A stretch of 64,000 nucleotides of DNA, from positions 1,804,075-1,868,074 of the forward strand of contig NZ_JH636434.1 in the NCBI RefSeq assembly GCF_000255655.1, in the 5' to 3' direction. This DNA comes from Schlesneria paludicola DSM 18645. Its GTDB lineage: Bacteria; Planctomycetota; Planctomycetia; Planctomycetales; Planctomycetaceae. The notes beneath the pieces were generated by a model. That model worked only from the letters and a program-made list of their open reading frames with translations. It had not been told where the DNA came from and ran no database searches. A program made the translations under genes and the position numbers. The first letter of the stretch is position 1. Each line of letters starts with the position of its first letter. Of the stretch, positions 1 through 10,900 are shown one piece after another.

Positions 1-925
1 CTGTGCGACGTGGCCCATGGGCAACCTGCTCCCAACCGGAAGGCTGCGCCAAATTCAGACGTAGCAAGCGATCAGATTGCCCTTCCATGGAGTAGTGATG
101 CGGCTGCCCAAAGTGTCCTCCATAGACATAGAGTTCGTCGCCAATGATGGCCCCACCGAAGCTGGTAATTCCTGGATCGAGCGCAGGAAACACAGTCCCC
201 GGAACAGTCGACGTCACTGCAAAGGAATCTTCAGCCAGGCTGAGTGCCAGTGTCGTGTAGTGACGAATCGACGTGTAACCTTTGCCATCGAGCTCACCCG
301 ACTTCGCTTCAATCTGTTTCGCTCGAACCGAATACAGCCCCGGAGCATTTGAACTCAGCCCCACTTTCCCTTGAGCGCTGGTCACCACATCCAGGTGCTT
401 TTCGATTCCTGGCCCGCTGATCGTCACGGGCGAATCCGCAAGCGGCTTTCCCTGCCACAAGACCGTCAGAGTCACTTCTCGTCCGCTGACAGAAGGAACG
501 ATTTCAAATGGCAGTTCGTCGGACTTCCCGATCGCACGCCAATTCTTGGCGTTTGAGGTTGGCTGCGACGTAGCATGGTACTTCAGCAGAAACGTCTCAC
601 CGCCACGTGACATCACCCCATAATCATGGCTAAGCCCAAACACGGCTTCGGCCGCTTGTGCAGGAGTCGCCGCCAAGGAATTCGCGTCTTTCTCAACGTC
701 CAAGACAGTACGAACACCGTCGCGTGACCATTGCCACAACTTGAGCTTGGCAACTCTGTCCAAAAGTTCTGGCTCATCGGGAGCAACCGACTCGCTGAAA
801 TAGACATGAACCTTGCCGTCGCTGGCCTGCGAACCGGACGCAATCCACAAGAAGTGCGCCCAACCAGAGGTGGGCAAGGCCGCCAGAAATAAGACTAGAC
901 TCAGCGTGAATCGGATGCGCTTCAT
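1..925 (-). CDS. DUF4198-like / kelch-repeat secreted protein (C-terminus beyond window)
   Basis: The reading frame opens at an ATG (925-923) and stays open to the left edge, so only the first ~308 residues are seen. Residues 1-23 form a signal peptide (MKRIRFTLSLVLFLAALPTS) followed directly by AHFLWI, the usual start of mature DUF4198 proteins. A DUF4198-type beta-rich region follows, then near residue 260 the kelch-like segment FGGAIIGDELYVYGG. Proteins with this pairing are common in planctomycetes and are taken to be periplasmic or surface exposed; the ligand is unknown. Family assignment is by recognition of the N-terminal motif and the kelch signature. The missing C-terminus probably holds further kelch blades. 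Confidence 0.7.
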   Translation of the reverse strand, partial: MKRIRFTLSLVLFLAALPTSGWAHFLWIASGSQASDGKVHVYFSESVAPDEPELLDRVAKLKLWQWSRDGVRTVLDVEKDANSLAATPAQAAEAVFGLSHDYGVMSRGGETFLLKYHATSQPTSNAKNWRAIGKSDELPFEIVPSVSGREVTLTVLWQGKPLADSPVTISGPGIEKHLDVVTSAQGKVGLSSNAPGLYSVRAKQIEAKSGELDGKGYTSIRHYTTLALSLAEDSFAVTSTVPGTVFPALDPGITSFGGAIIGDELYVYGGHFGQPHHYSMEGQSDRLLRLNLAQPSGWEQVAHGPRRT

Positions 926-1062
926 TGTGATGTTCTCTGTGAGAAGGAATGAAACGAACACCGCGGAAGACTGCATCAAACGGGCGAGTGCAATCCGGGG
1001 TATTCGTGTCTTTGAGCCCACTCGTTCAATTTTGACGTGGGCAAACTATGGATCAAGACATT

Positions 1063-1836
1063 TCAGCGAGCCGCAGCGGCACTCGCGTTCGCTGGCAAGA
1101 GTTCCGGATTCAGCAACTCGATCTGCTCGACGCGGCGTGACCCGTCGTCCTTACAGATCACGGCCCGCAATTTTACGGGGAGATCGATCTTCCCAACGCG
1201 CACCCATTCGTTAGAGACCTGTCGGCTGGATCGTATCTGCCCCGAGACCGCGTCCCACGTTGTGATACTGAAGTTTTTGGGCAGGTGCTTGCCTTCGACA
1301 TTGCGCGATACATCTACCACGCTGATGACAAATCGGGTTTTGTCGTTAAAACGGTGGACTTCTGTCAGCAAGTCCCCCTGAACCCGCCACAAGCTTTTGT
1401 CCGAAGCCTCCGTCGATTTCAGCAGTCGCCCCAACGGGTGCACCGTATTTTCGTCGGCGAATGCAACGGTCTCGATCGCGCCATCACTAGAGAGACGATG
1501 ACCGACGATCGATTTCAACGTCGATGTCACCCAGGCGAACGAGTCTCCCGCAGGCAATTCCACCTTGACGTCGCCTTCGCGACTGACACTGACCGCCCCT
1601 TCGACGGCAACTCCATCCACGCTGACGCGTAGTGCCGCACGGAAGCCGGGAAACTCGTGCCACTCAGCGCGGCCATCGTGCGCTTGCTTCATCAGCGACA
1701 CGGCCGTGACTTCGGTGGGCTTGGAATCGTTGCCTTGCGTGAAGGTTGTCAACATCCCAGCCATCGCCACAAACCCAAATGACATGACATTCAAACGCCA
1801 CGCGGAAAACCGTCGTGCGGATTCAATCGATTTCAT
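1063..1836 (-). CDS. DUF3386-like exported protein
   Basis: A 257-residue protein with an N-terminal hydrophobic segment (about residues 15-33) that could be a signal peptide or anchor. The region around residues 50-80, with HDGRAEWHEFPGFRAAL, resembles the start of DUF3386 proteins, where a conserved W..FPGF precedes a beta-sandwich. The rest alternates short beta strands and ends in an Ala-rich tail. Function is not known. It lies in the same orientation as the DUF4198 protein, the lipoprotein and the DUF1559 protein, so the four may form a loose envelope-protein cluster. The DUF3386 call is from memory of the family pattern. Confidence 0.6.
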   Translation of the reverse strand: MKSIESARRFSAWRLNVMSFGFVAMAGMLTTFTQGNDSKPTEVTAVSLMKQAHDGRAEWHEFPGFRAALRVSVDGVAVEGAVSVSREGDVKVELPAGDSFAWVTSTLKSIVGHRLSSDGAIETVAFADENTVHPLGRLLKSTEASDKSLWRVQGDLLTEVHRFNDKTRFVISVVDVSRNVEGKHLPKNFSITTWDAVSGQIRSSRQVSNEWVRVGKIDLPVKLRAVICKDDGSRRVEQIELLNPELLPANASAAAAR

Positions 1837-1950
1837 AGCAATTCAATTTCCTGATTGACTGAGGACGTTAGATTAGAGACTGGTAACGTCAAGCCGTGAT
1901 CCGAGGACCCGTTGATTCGCCGCAACGAATCGTCCAGACCCGCGTAACGA

Positions 1951-2439
1951 TTATCGCGAACGCTGCGCAACAGACCGTTCGAGCGCAAAATTGACTTCCG
2001 CATTCCCCGCCAGCGACAGCTCGGCGACAAGCGTCGAATCGCGGTTGTATTGCGGTGGAATTTTTTCCGGGGGCAATACCGGCTTGCCATGGTTGGCACG
2101 ATGCGCGTTGGCATACGCCGCTTCGTCGTCGAGCTCAAACTCGAGTTTGGGCACCGACTCGATATGAACCTTGTTCTTGCCAACGACAGGGCCATTCTTG
2201 CGGTCGAAACTGTAAAACCCATCTTTGACAAATGCGGTCGCCGTTGGCCCCTTCGTGCCGTCGATCGGAATAAACATGATCCGCCCAGAATCAAGCGGCT
2301 TCTGATCCAGCACAACTTCGCCCGTTACGGCGATGCGAGCGGGTTGATTCGAGCGACCGCAGCCGCCCACCGCGCAGACCGCCAGCCCCGCCGCAGCGAG
2401 AACCAGTAGGCAAGAACGTGAAACATTTTCGGTGAGCAT
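1951..2439 (-). CDS. small lipoprotein with carboxypeptidase-regulatory-like fold, planctomycete type
   Basis: 162 residues starting at the ATG at 2439, chosen because AGGAG sits six bases upstream and the product begins with a clean lipoprotein signal (hydrophobic run, then AVGGC near residue 26). An earlier in-frame start would put 60 residues before the signal. After the lipobox the motif VTGEVVLDQKPLDSGRIMF is typical of the small planctomycete lipoproteins usually encoded next to DUF1559 genes, which have a beta-sandwich related to carboxypeptidase regulatory domains. It lies 82 bases downstream of the DUF1559 gene in the same orientation, so co-transcription is likely. Specific function unknown. 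Confidence 0.75.
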   Translation of the reverse strand: MLTENVSRSCLLVLAAAGLAVCAVGGCGRSNQPARIAVTGEVVLDQKPLDSGRIMFIPIDGTKGPTATAFVKDGFYSFDRKNGPVVGKNKVHIESVPKLEFELDDEAAYANAHRANHGKPVLPPEKIPPQYNRDSTLVAELSLAGNAEVNFALERSVAQRSR

Positions 2440-2521
2440 TGAAAACTCCTGACAGAAATCGACGGCGCGACACTCCGCGACGGGCGCAAGACCCTGTCGT
2501 GAACTTAAAGGACGACCAATT

Positions 2522-3409
2522 TCAGAACTCGCCAACCACTTCGCCACCGGCGCGTGTAGCAAGTGAATCGAGCAGCTTGTGATCGATATTCTCACCGAAG
2601 AATCGCACCGAGCCATCACTGAGCATCATGTTGACCGCACCAATGTGCTCGCTGCGGAAGTTCGATAGCCGTGTGCTGTCGCCGTCTCGCGATTTTGGAT
2701 TGAAGGGGCCTTTGGTCGTGAACGCCGTCGCCAACGGATAGGGAGACGACCAATAGCCAAAGCCCCAACGAATCTGCCCGTTACAAGGCCCCGAGGTGAA
2801 TGTGTAGTCGGCAAAGTTCCAGGCCGATTCACCAGCAAGAAAGGTGTTGGTTGCCCCGTCGGTCAGATCGCGCATCGCGGTTTTTCCGCTCCCGCAATTC
2901 ACGATCGCACCATTATTTGGATTCCCAGCCGCCACCGTGCCGTATGGGTCATCGCTTCCCGTGCTCACAGCATATGTTCCTGGCGCGCGATCATTAGCAT
3001 CGCAACCGCTGATCGGCACCGCGCGACGGAACGGAGCTGACGGGCACAAGTAAACATTGATTCGCTGCGAAACCGCCTTCAGATTTGCCGCGTCTGAATT
3101 TCCCAGACTGAAATCGTAGATTTGATAGACATTCGCCTGATCGATGAACGGAAGAATGCTGGCAAACGCTCCTGAACGCGAGAGCGTCGAATCGACGGAG
3201 CTTAGCGGAAACTGATTATACGTGTCGTGATAGTTGTGAATCGCCAGGCCAATTTGCTTGAGATTGTTGCTGCACTGAGATCGACGAGCGGCCTCGCGCG
3301 CCTGCTGCACGGCTGGCAGCAGCAGGGCGATCAAGACCGCGATAATCGCGATGACCACCAGCAATTCAATCAACGTAAAGGCGCGACGACCTGGGCGTGA
3401 ACACGGCAT
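2522..3409 (-). CDS. DUF1559 domain protein with type IV pilin-like N-terminus
   Basis: 295 residues from the ATG at 3409, which has a strong AGGAGG at 3415-3420. Residues 8-30 are a prepilin cleavage and methylation motif ([19 protein letters not shown]), followed by the family signature [20 protein letters not shown] and the C-terminal DGSVRF motif. DUF1559 proteins are strongly expanded in planctomycetes; they are presumably processed by a prepilin peptidase and assembled at or beyond the inner membrane as pseudopilins, but the role of most is unknown. This gene is one of the clearest taxonomic markers in the window. The small lipoprotein follows downstream. Confidence 0.92.
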   Translation of the reverse strand: MPCSRPGRRAFTLIELLVVIAIIAVLIALLLPAVQQAREAARRSQCSNNLKQIGLAIHNYHDTYNQFPLSSVDSTLSRSGAFASILPFIDQANVYQIYDFSLGNSDAANLKAVSQRINVYLCPSAPFRRAVPISGCDANDRAPGTYAVSTGSDDPYGTVAAGNPNNGAIVNCGSGKTAMRDLTDGATNTFLAGESAWNFADYTFTSGPCNGQIRWGFGYWSSPYPLATAFTTKGPFNPKSRDGDSTRLSNFRSEHIGAVNMMLSDGSVRFFGENIDHKLLDSLATRAGGEVVGEF

Positions 3410-3834
3410 GAAAGCCTCCTTCAAATCGAAATCCAACAAACGACACTCTGGAAAATTGGCCGAGTCGTTGGCTGGCTACCGAGAAGGTGGCTGGCTAGTC
3501 GAAATGGCGAACACCTGCCGACTCTCGCAGCAGGTGCACGTGCAGGACGTCGGACCGGGGCTCAGGCCTCCATCACAACAGAGCCTTCGAGCACGCGGTC
3601 CAACCCCGCCATGTCGGCACAACATTACTGACACTGAGTCTCAATGTCAAACAACAGCCGTTCCGCAGGCGGGATTTTCTCGTTTCCTGCCCGCCTGCTG
3701 AGAAACCTCCCAGCGACCGCGAAACTCACCCCATACAAGATTTCACAGCACACACCATCCGCCAACACTTCATTTTCAGCGGAAGTTTCCTTATGCTTGA
3801 TGTGTTCGGAAATCTTTCTGCATTCTGGGAAATC
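3410..3834. other. intergenic region between divergent DUF1559 gene and carA
   Basis: Both genes read outwards from this 425-base stretch, so it must hold two promoters. I see no convincing -35/-10 pair, RNA gene or extra reading frame. A short repeated GGCTGGCTA occurs near 3470-3500. An in-frame ATG at 3793 could extend CarA by 14 residues, but it lacks a ribosome binding site. Confidence 0.4.
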
Positions 3835-4968
3835 ATGAGTCTTCTGCCATCTGCGAAATTGGCCTTGGCTGACGGAACTGTCTATTCGGGAACGGCTTTC
3901 GGCGCCACAGGCGAGGTTTTTGGAGAGGTCTGCTTCAACACCAGTATGACCGGATATCAGGAAATCCTGACCGATCCGTCCTACTGCGGTCAGATCGTCG
4001 CCATGACCTATCCCTTGATCGGAAACTACGGCGTCAACACCGAAGACGTCGAAAGTCGTGGACTGTCGATCCGCGGCTTCATCGTCCGCGAACTCTGCCG
4101 TCAACCGAGTAACTTTCGATCGACAGACACTCTCGACAGCTACTTACGCAAAGCGAACGTGGTTGGAATCGAGGGAATCGACACGCGATCACTGGTGCGC
4201 CGCCTGAGAATTCGGGGAGCGATGACCGGCGTGTTGTCGTCCACCGATCTGGACGATGCGTCGCTGATCAACAAAGCACAAAGCAGCCCCTCGATCGTCG
4301 GCCAGGATCTTGTGGCAGAAGTGACACCTGCCAAGCCGTTCAACTGGAGCGAAGGTCTCTCGGATCTGGGTGCGTCTGGTACGAGTCTGGTCTCCACAGA
4401 CACTCCGGAACGCCACGTTGTGGCGATCGATTATGGGATGAAATGGAACATCCTTCGACACTTGAAGGCGATCAATTGCCGCGTGACGGTCGTGCCCGCA
4501 ACGACAACCGCCGCCGAAGTCCTGGCACTGAAACCGGACGGAGTCTTTCTGTCAAATGGCCCCGGCGATCCGCGCCCCCTGAAATATGCCATCGACACCA
4601 TTCGCGATCTGCTCGGCAATGTCCCGATTTTCGGAATTTGCCTGGGCCATCAATTGCTCGGCATGGCCTGCGGTGCCGAGATCTACAAGCTGAAGTTCGG
4701 GCACCGAGGTGCCAACCAGCCCGTTTTGAATCAAGACACTGGTCGCGTGGAAATCACCTCGCAGAATCACGGCTTCGCCATCGCCTCGGAAACGCTACCC
4801 AAGGTTCTGGAAGTCACGCATTTGAATCTCAACGATCGCACCATCGAGGGATTGCGGCACCGCGAGTTCCCGGCGTTCTGCGTCCAATATCACCCTGAAG
4901 CATCAGCCGGGCCGCACGACAGCGGGTATCTGTTCGAGACTTTTCATCAAATGATGACAAAAGCGTAA
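3835..4968 (+). CDS. carA: carbamoyl-phosphate synthase small subunit
   Basis: 377 residues. Provides the glutamine amidotransferase of carbamoyl-phosphate synthase, passing ammonia to CarB for arginine and pyrimidine synthesis in the cytoplasm. The N-terminal CPSase small-chain domain is seen at residues 5-150 ([17 protein letters not shown]), and the class I GATase domain at 190-375 has the nucleophile Cys269 ([13 protein letters not shown]) and the His353/Glu355 pair (QYHPEAS). The start at 3835 is preferred over an upstream ATG at 3793, because it has GGGA upstream and matches the usual family N-terminus. carB is not in the window, and the next gene (ndk) is 112 bases away. Confidence 0.97.
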   Translation: MSLLPSAKLALADGTVYSGTAFGATGEVFGEVCFNTSMTGYQEILTDPSYCGQIVAMTYPLIGNYGVNTEDVESRGLSIRGFIVRELCRQPSNFRSTDTLDSYLRKANVVGIEGIDTRSLVRRLRIRGAMTGVLSSTDLDDASLINKAQSSPSIVGQDLVAEVTPAKPFNWSEGLSDLGASGTSLVSTDTPERHVVAIDYGMKWNILRHLKAINCRVTVVPATTTAAEVLALKPDGVFLSNGPGDPRPLKYAIDTIRDLLGNVPIFGICLGHQLLGMACGAEIYKLKFGHRGANQPVLNQDTGRVEITSQNHGFAIASETLPKVLEVTHLNLNDRTIEGLRHREFPAFCVQYHPEASAGPHDSGYLFETFHQMMTKA

Positions 4969-5080
4969 ACAAAGTCGCGCTTCATCGATTGAACTCAAAA
5001 AAAACTTCTGTACGCTCGCCGACATTCGCGACAGACCGTCTTGTCGACGCTATAGGAACATTTCAAAGGAATCTTGTGCG

Positions 5081-5548
5081 ATGGCTATTGAACGAAGTTT
5101 CGTCATGTTGAAGCCAGATGCCGTCGTTCGTCGTCTGATGGGTGAAATCCTCGGACGATTGGAAGCGAAGGGACTGAAAATCATCGGCATGAAGATGCTG
5201 CAAGTGACAACCGACCTGGCAAAGCAGCATTATGCCGAGCATGTGAAAAAACCATTCTATCCGCTTCTGGAAGAATTCATTACTTCGGGTCCGGTTGTCG
5301 CGCTGGCGGTCGAAGGCCCGGGCGCCGTCGCGGTGATTCGTGCAATGCTTGGCTCCACCAATGGACGTGAAGCACCCCTCGGTACAATCCGAGGCGACCT
5401 TGGAATGAGCCGCCAAATGAATCTGGTGCACGGCAGCGATAGCACTGAAGCCGCAGCACGCGAGTTGGCAATCTACTTCCAGCCGAGCGAACTTCTGACC
5501 TACGCCACTCCGCTGGATGGTTGGTTGTACGCCAGCGACGAAAAGTAG
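5081..5548 (+). CDS. ndk: nucleoside diphosphate kinase
   Basis: 155 residues, slightly longer than the ~140 of typical bacterial Ndk because of a C-terminal extension (about residues 140-155). Transfers the gamma phosphate of ATP to nucleoside diphosphates through a phospho-histidine. The active-site motif is intact with His117 (NLVHGSDSTEAA), and the N-terminal ERSFVMLKPDAV is characteristic. The start has AAAGGAA eight to ten bases upstream. A strong hairpin terminator follows the stop, so the gene is probably the last or only gene of its transcript. Confidence 0.96.
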   Translation: MAIERSFVMLKPDAVVRRLMGEILGRLEAKGLKIIGMKMLQVTTDLAKQHYAEHVKKPFYPLLEEFITSGPVVALAVEGPGAVAVIRAMLGSTNGREAPLGTIRGDLGMSRQMNLVHGSDSTEAAARELAIYFQPSELLTYATPLDGWLYASDEK

Positions 5549-5581
5549 AATCGCACGCCGTTCGATTCATCGTCACTCTCC

Positions 5582-5632
5582 AAAACAGCCCACTCGATCC
5601 GCCCTGGCGCGGTTCGTCGAGCGGGCTGTTTT
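5582..5632 (+). terminator. Rho-independent terminator of ndk
   Basis: A long near-perfect inverted repeat (AAAACAGCCCACTCGA at 5582-5597 against TCGAGCGGGCTGTTTT ending 5632) with its T-run built into the stem, 33 bases after the ndk stop. Confidence 0.85.
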
Positions 5633-5997
5633 GGCATAATGTCCACGCGTCATTACCCAAATCACATCCGAAGCCTGTCTGCGGCCAACCCATCCGCGAC
5701 GGCACCATGGCGACACGACTCGAGGAGCCGCTTTTCTTGATCCGAATTGCGTTCGATCACGTTCTCGTGTCTTGTATTCCTGAGTTTGATGGGTCTATTG
5801 TGTTCGCGACGTCAGTCAACCTGTCGACGACTTTCCGTTAGCAGTAATTCCAGGCATACTCAATTCACATTTCTGTTTGCCAAAATGCCATGACACGCAC
5901 ATCGGTGTTGATCATCAAGTAACGACAAGATCCGCTTCGAACTGTTCGAAGTCCCCTGTCAACGGCCCCTCCCCTGCGGAAACGAGGAACATTCACG

Positions 5998-6780
5998 ATG
6001 TCCGAACGCGATTCCTGGAATGACCCGCAATCACCATCCGAAGTCCCAGTTCCCCCCAAGAAAAAGGGAATGAGCGGTTGCATGCTGGCCAGCCTGATTG
6101 TGGGTGGAATCAGCTTCGTCGGATTGCTCGCCTGTTGCGGGCTCGGCGGATGGTTTTTCAGCATGGTCATGCCGACAATCACCACAGAGCAGGCTCAAGT
6201 GACCGCCGTCGCGAAGAAGATTTTGAATGCCGAGATGCTTCCCGACTTTACACCTCAACAGGCGATGACAATCGACAACATGTTTTTCAGCATGCATATC
6301 GCCGAATTCAAACATAAAGAGGGCAAAGGCGAGTTGATGATGGGAAACGTCAAAGTGAAGATTGGTGACGCCGCTCAGGCCAACATGCAATCCACACAGT
6401 TTCGCGGCAAGTTCGAAGACAAGATGCGCGAAACAATCGATATCAAGTCGTCGGAAAATCACGAAGTCACCATGAACGGCAAGAAGGTCAACGTCGTCAT
6501 CGGCGAGGGGACCTATCGCGCAACAGGGAAGGCCGTCCACACCGTCACCACAGATTTGGAAGAAGGGACGAGCTTGACGTTTTTGCGTCTGCAAATGGAC
6601 GACGAGATCTGGAATCAAGACGCGGTGCTGAAAATGCTCGAAGGGGCGACTCCCGCAGAATCGACGTCCGATGAGCCGAAGCTGGGTGACGCGAAGCCCG
6701 AAGATCCCAACGACAACGCGGCAAAGCCAGAAGAGCCAAAAGTCGATGAACCAAAATCAGACGAAGTGAAGCCTGAATAA
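5998..6780 (+). CDS. membrane-anchored protein of unknown function with acidic Pro/Glu-rich tail
   Basis: 260 residues. Residues 1-25 are polar and rich in Pro/Lys, residues 27-58 form one hydrophobic segment with Cys and Gly (LIVGGISFVGLLACCGLGGW), residues 60-215 are a soluble domain, and residues 216-260 are a low-complexity tail in which EPK, DEPK and KPEEPK repeat. Topology is probably N-in with the bulk outside the cytoplasm. I recognise no family. It stands alone between the ndk terminator and a convergent SDR gene, with a hairpin between the two stops. Confidence 0.7.
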   Translation: MSERDSWNDPQSPSEVPVPPKKKGMSGCMLASLIVGGISFVGLLACCGLGGWFFSMVMPTITTEQAQVTAVAKKILNAEMLPDFTPQQAMTIDNMFFSMHIAEFKHKEGKGELMMGNVKVKIGDAAQANMQSTQFRGKFEDKMRETIDIKSSENHEVTMNGKKVNVVIGEGTYRATGKAVHTVTTDLEEGTSLTFLRLQMDDEIWNQDAVLKMLEGATPAESTSDEPKLGDAKPEDPNDNAAKPEEPKVDEPKSDEVKPE

Positions 6781-6814
6781 AAGGACTCGATCCAAGCGAC
6801 CAATCGCCGGGGCA

Positions 6815-6847
6815 GTTTCCCGCACATCATCACCATGTGCGGGAAAC
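6815..6847. terminator. hairpin between convergent genes
   Basis: A 13-bp perfect stem (6815-6827 with 6835-6847, arms GTTTCCCGCACAT and ATGTGCGGGAAAC) and a 7-base loop, between the stop of the membrane protein and the stop of the SDR gene. No T-run follows on either strand, so termination in both directions is inferred from position. Confidence 0.6.
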
Positions 6848-6870
6848 ATCACCTGCATTGTCGAATGGCA

Positions 6871-7656
6871 TCATTCGCTAAACTTGACCTGGTATCCGGA
6901 AATCATCATTCCGCCATCGACGGTCAGCGTTTGCCCCGTCACCAGTACACTCCCCAGGATCAGACTTAAAATTCCTTCGGCAATGTCCTCGGGTGTGCAG
7001 ACGCGTTTCAGCGGCAGTGATTGCTCATAGGCCGTCTTGATCCGCTCGTAGCTGTCACCCAGTCCCGCTTGAGTCCATCGCCCGGCGATGAAACCCGGCG
7101 CAACTCCGTTAACACGAATCGTCGGCGCAAGCGTTCGGGCCAATGACACGGTCAGGTTGTCGAGAGCGGCCTTCGTGCAGCAATAGGGGATGGAACTTCC
7201 CTGCCCCAACTGAGCCGCCACGCTCGAAACATTGATGATCACCCCGCCACCGGCCTTCAGCATGGAATCACGAACCGCGCGAGCACAATGAAACGCACCC
7301 ACCACGTTCACTTTGTACAGCCGATCCCAGGTTTCATCGGAAACCTGATCCAGCTCACCGAAGGGAATAAACTGCGTCGTTCCTGCACAGTTCACTAGGA
7401 CCGAAATTGGCCCCAAAGTTGTGATCGCATCGGAAACCATTCGCCGACACGCCGCGTCATCCGCGACATCGGCCTGAACGGCGAGACCTCGCCGACCAGC
7501 TTTTTGAATCTCCGCCACCGTCTGCTCTGCGTCGTCACGCGAGCGAGAATAGTTCACGACAACATCGTAGCCCTGTTTCGCCAGCAGCAACGATGTCGCA
7601 TGCCCAACACCCGTACCACCACCCGTGACGATTGCGACTTTGTGCGAAGCGGACAT
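6871..7656 (-). CDS. short-chain dehydrogenase/reductase (SDR)
   Basis: 261 residues, the normal length for a classical SDR. The Rossmann dinucleotide motif is TGGGTGVG (11-18), NCAG is at 89-92, and the catalytic Ser144/145, Tyr158 and Lys162 are present (SSIPYCCTK). The C-terminal VDGGM is typical of FabG-like enzymes. It would catalyse an NAD(P)H-dependent carbonyl/hydroxyl interconversion; an Asn after beta2 (VNYSRS) followed by Arg38/Arg40 suggests NADPH. The substrate cannot be inferred and no pathway partner is adjacent. Confidence 0.88.
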   Translation of the reverse strand: MSASHKVAIVTGGGTGVGHATSLLLAKQGYDVVVNYSRSRDDAEQTVAEIQKAGRRGLAVQADVADDAACRRMVSDAITTLGPISVLVNCAGTTQFIPFGELDQVSDETWDRLYKVNVVGAFHCARAVRDSMLKAGGGVIINVSSVAAQLGQGSSIPYCCTKAALDNLTVSLARTLAPTIRVNGVAPGFIAGRWTQAGLGDSYERIKTAYEQSLPLKRVCTPEDIAEGILSLILGSVLVTGQTLTVDGGMMISGYQVKFSE

Positions 7657-7958
7657 GCGTGAACCTCAAAATTCAACGGAAGGAAGACGACAACGACTGA
7701 AACGATGTCATTCACCGTCAGTCGCTCTTGCCCGCATAGCGTACGGTCAACACGCCATAGAATCGACCGTGTTCTGGATTGCACAAGATGGCTCATCCAA
7801 TCCGTCACGATCGAAAGATCTGAGGCCAGCGGCGGAGGTCCTCAAACTCTTCGGGGAGACCGGCAACGCGTTCCGTTCGCTTCTGACTCCAGTCCTGGGT
7901 TACAATTCCGTGCATGGTTTTCTTCCCGCCTTTATTCCTGCGTTCGGTCATTCCTCCC
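7657..7958. other. divergent promoter region
   Basis: About 300 bases between the SDR gene and the cytochrome/DUF1549 gene, which diverge. I find no RNA gene, repeat or additional reading frame that I can support. Confidence 0.4.
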
Positions 7959-10900
7959 ATGCCTTCGCGAACCCAATCAGGATGGTTCGTCCTGATCACT
8001 TTCATCGCCAGTGCGTCCATTTCATGGGCTGTCGACGACGCACCGACCGTTGATGCCGATCATGCTGTGAAACGTGCAAAAGGCCTGGAGGTGTTTCGAT
8101 CACAGGTCCGAGACCTGTTGATTCAACGCTGCCTTGCCTGTCATGGGGGTGATGCCACCGAAGGAAAATTTGACCTGGCAACACAAGACGGCCTGCTTCG
8201 CGGTGGCGAACGCGGACCGGCGGTGATCATCGGGCGCGGCGAAAAAAGTCTGCTCGCGCGGCTGATTTCACATCAGCAAGAACCCCATATGCCTAAGGAT
8301 GGCCCCCCCTTTTCCAAAGCCGAGATTGCTTCGGTGATCGAATGGATTGAATTGGGGGCTCCCTACGACGAGCCACTCCTCACGCAATCCACTGATCCCA
8401 CCGCCTGGACGCGGCGAAAAGTGGATGCCGAGGCAAAGTCGTTCTGGTCTTATCAGCCACTCACGAGTGTCACACCACCACTGGTTTCCGACAATGACGC
8501 ATGGGCCCAGTCGGCGATTGACCCCTTTATCCTCAAAGCACTGAAGTCCGCGTCCATCAATCCCAATGGCCCTGTCGACCGCGCCGCGTTGATTCGTCGC
8601 GTCACGTTCGACTTGATCGGACTCCCCCCCTCGGCCGACGATGTGCACCAATACGTCGAGGATTCACGGCCCGATGCCTATGAGCGTTTGATCGATCGAT
8701 TACTCGCCAGTCCGCATTACGGCGAGCGCTGGGGACGTCGCTGGCTCGATCTCGTCCGCTTCGCCGAAAGCCATGGTTTTGAACATGACTATGACCGCCC
8801 CTCGGCCTATCACTATCGCGATTTCGTCGTGCAAGCCCTGAACGAGGGAATGCCTTATGACCAGTTTGTCCGATGGCAAATCGCAGGAGACGAACTCGCG
8901 CCTCAGGAACGCATGGCTCAAATGGCAACGGGATATCTCGCTGCGGGTGTTCATTCGACGCAAATCACAAAGAACGAAGTCGAGAAGCATCGTTACGACG
9001 AAATGGACGACATGCTGTCCACAATTGGTACGTCTCTGTTGGGCCTGACGATTGGCTGTGCCAGGTGCCATGACCATAAGTTTGATGCCATTCCGCAAGC
9101 CGACTACTACCGACTGCTGGCCACATTCACAACCACAATTCGCAGCGAGGTTGAACTAGATTTCGATCCGATTGGATATCAGCGTGCAAGAGCTGACTTT
9201 GACCGCGAACATGAACCTTTTCTCCAAGCGGTTCGCGCCTACGAAACATCTCAATTGCCGACGCGATTTGCCGAATGGTTTGCCACGCGTGATCAAACGG
9301 CCGAAAAGTCTATGTGGTTGATTCCGTCGGGGATCACGTTTCGATCACAGGGAAATGCGGTGTTCACACGGCAGCCGGACGGGTCGTGGCTCGTGACTGG
9401 CCCCAATCCTGCCCACGATGTGTGGACGATTGAGTTCGTCACGAAATCGAAAAACATCCAATCCCTCCGGCTCGAAGCGCTCGCCGATGCGTCACTCGCT
9501 CAATCAGGACCGGGCCGAGCTCCCAATGGAAACTTCGCACTTACCGATTTTCAAGTTGCAGTGCGACCGTACGACGACTCCGCCACCAATGAGCCGACAC
9601 CCGTCAGCCTGAAGTCTGTGATCGCAACGTTCGAACAAAATCAACTGCCAGTGACGGCCACGATCGACGATGATCCGAACACCGGCTGGGCCGTCGACCC
9701 CGAATTTGGCAAGAACCACGCCGCCGTCTTCTCTACCGCCACGCCAATTGGAACGGAGCAAGGTACGGCTGTCACAATCACGCTGCAGTTCAAACAAAAT
9801 ACTCAACATTCGTTGGGACGGGTGCGACTGACGATTTCTCCACAAGCGGATCTTCCCGCCACGGTCGGCGGTGCGCGCGATGAAGCGATCCAATCGCTGC
9901 TGCTGCGTCGGCAAGCCGATTGGACCGACAGTGAGAGAGCCGAGCTGCACAATTGGTTCAAACCACAGGACGCCGGCTGGCAAGCCGTCGACAGTCAACG
10001 CGCGACCCATGCCGCGAGTGCGCCGCAGCCTCGAATTCGAAAGGTCTTGGTTGCGACCGAAGGATTACCGGCCGTGACGCTTCACACGCAAGCCGAGGCC
10101 GAGTTTCAAAACGAGACCTACTTTCTGCGACGAGGGGAAACGAACCAAAAAGACGCCATCGCGACACCAGGATTCCTCCAGGTACTACTGTCCACGTCCG
10201 ACGAGTCCACTCGATTTCAGGAACAGCCACCGGCCGGATGGCATACGTCGTTTCGCAGGACTTCACTGACAAACTGGCTGGTGGATCGAGAGTCGGGCGC
10301 CGGGAACCTGTTCGCCCGTGTCATTGTGAATCGGCTCTGGCAACAACATCTCGGACGCGGAATCGTCGGCACACCGTCTGATTTCGGCACACGGGGTGAA
10401 CGACCAACACATCCTGAACTACTTGATTGGTTGGCGAATGAACTTGTGCGTCGTGGATGGGAACTGAAACCACTCCACCGTCAGATTCTGATAAGTGGGA
10501 CTTATCAGCAGGCCTGCGACCAGGACGAAGCTCGGGCCAGCGTCGATCGCGAGAACCGGCTTTTCTGGCATCGGCCCCGGCGACGTCTGGATGCCGAGTC
10601 GATTCGTGACGCGATTCTGGCATGTGGAAATCGACTCGACGATCGCCTCTACGGTCCCGGTCAATTGGACGAAGGCCACCGGCGAAGAAGCCTGTACTTC
10701 ACCATGAAGCGCAGCCAATTGATGCCTTCCATGACAGTCTTCGATGCCCCTGACGGTACGACGCCCGTTGCAGACCGTCCGCAGACTACGATCGCGCCCC
10801 AGGCCTTGCTTCTGATGAACAACACGCATGTACGCCAGGCAGCGCAGCAATGCGCAACGGAATTGCTCGCTCAGTCCCACGCATCACTGGATTCCGCGAT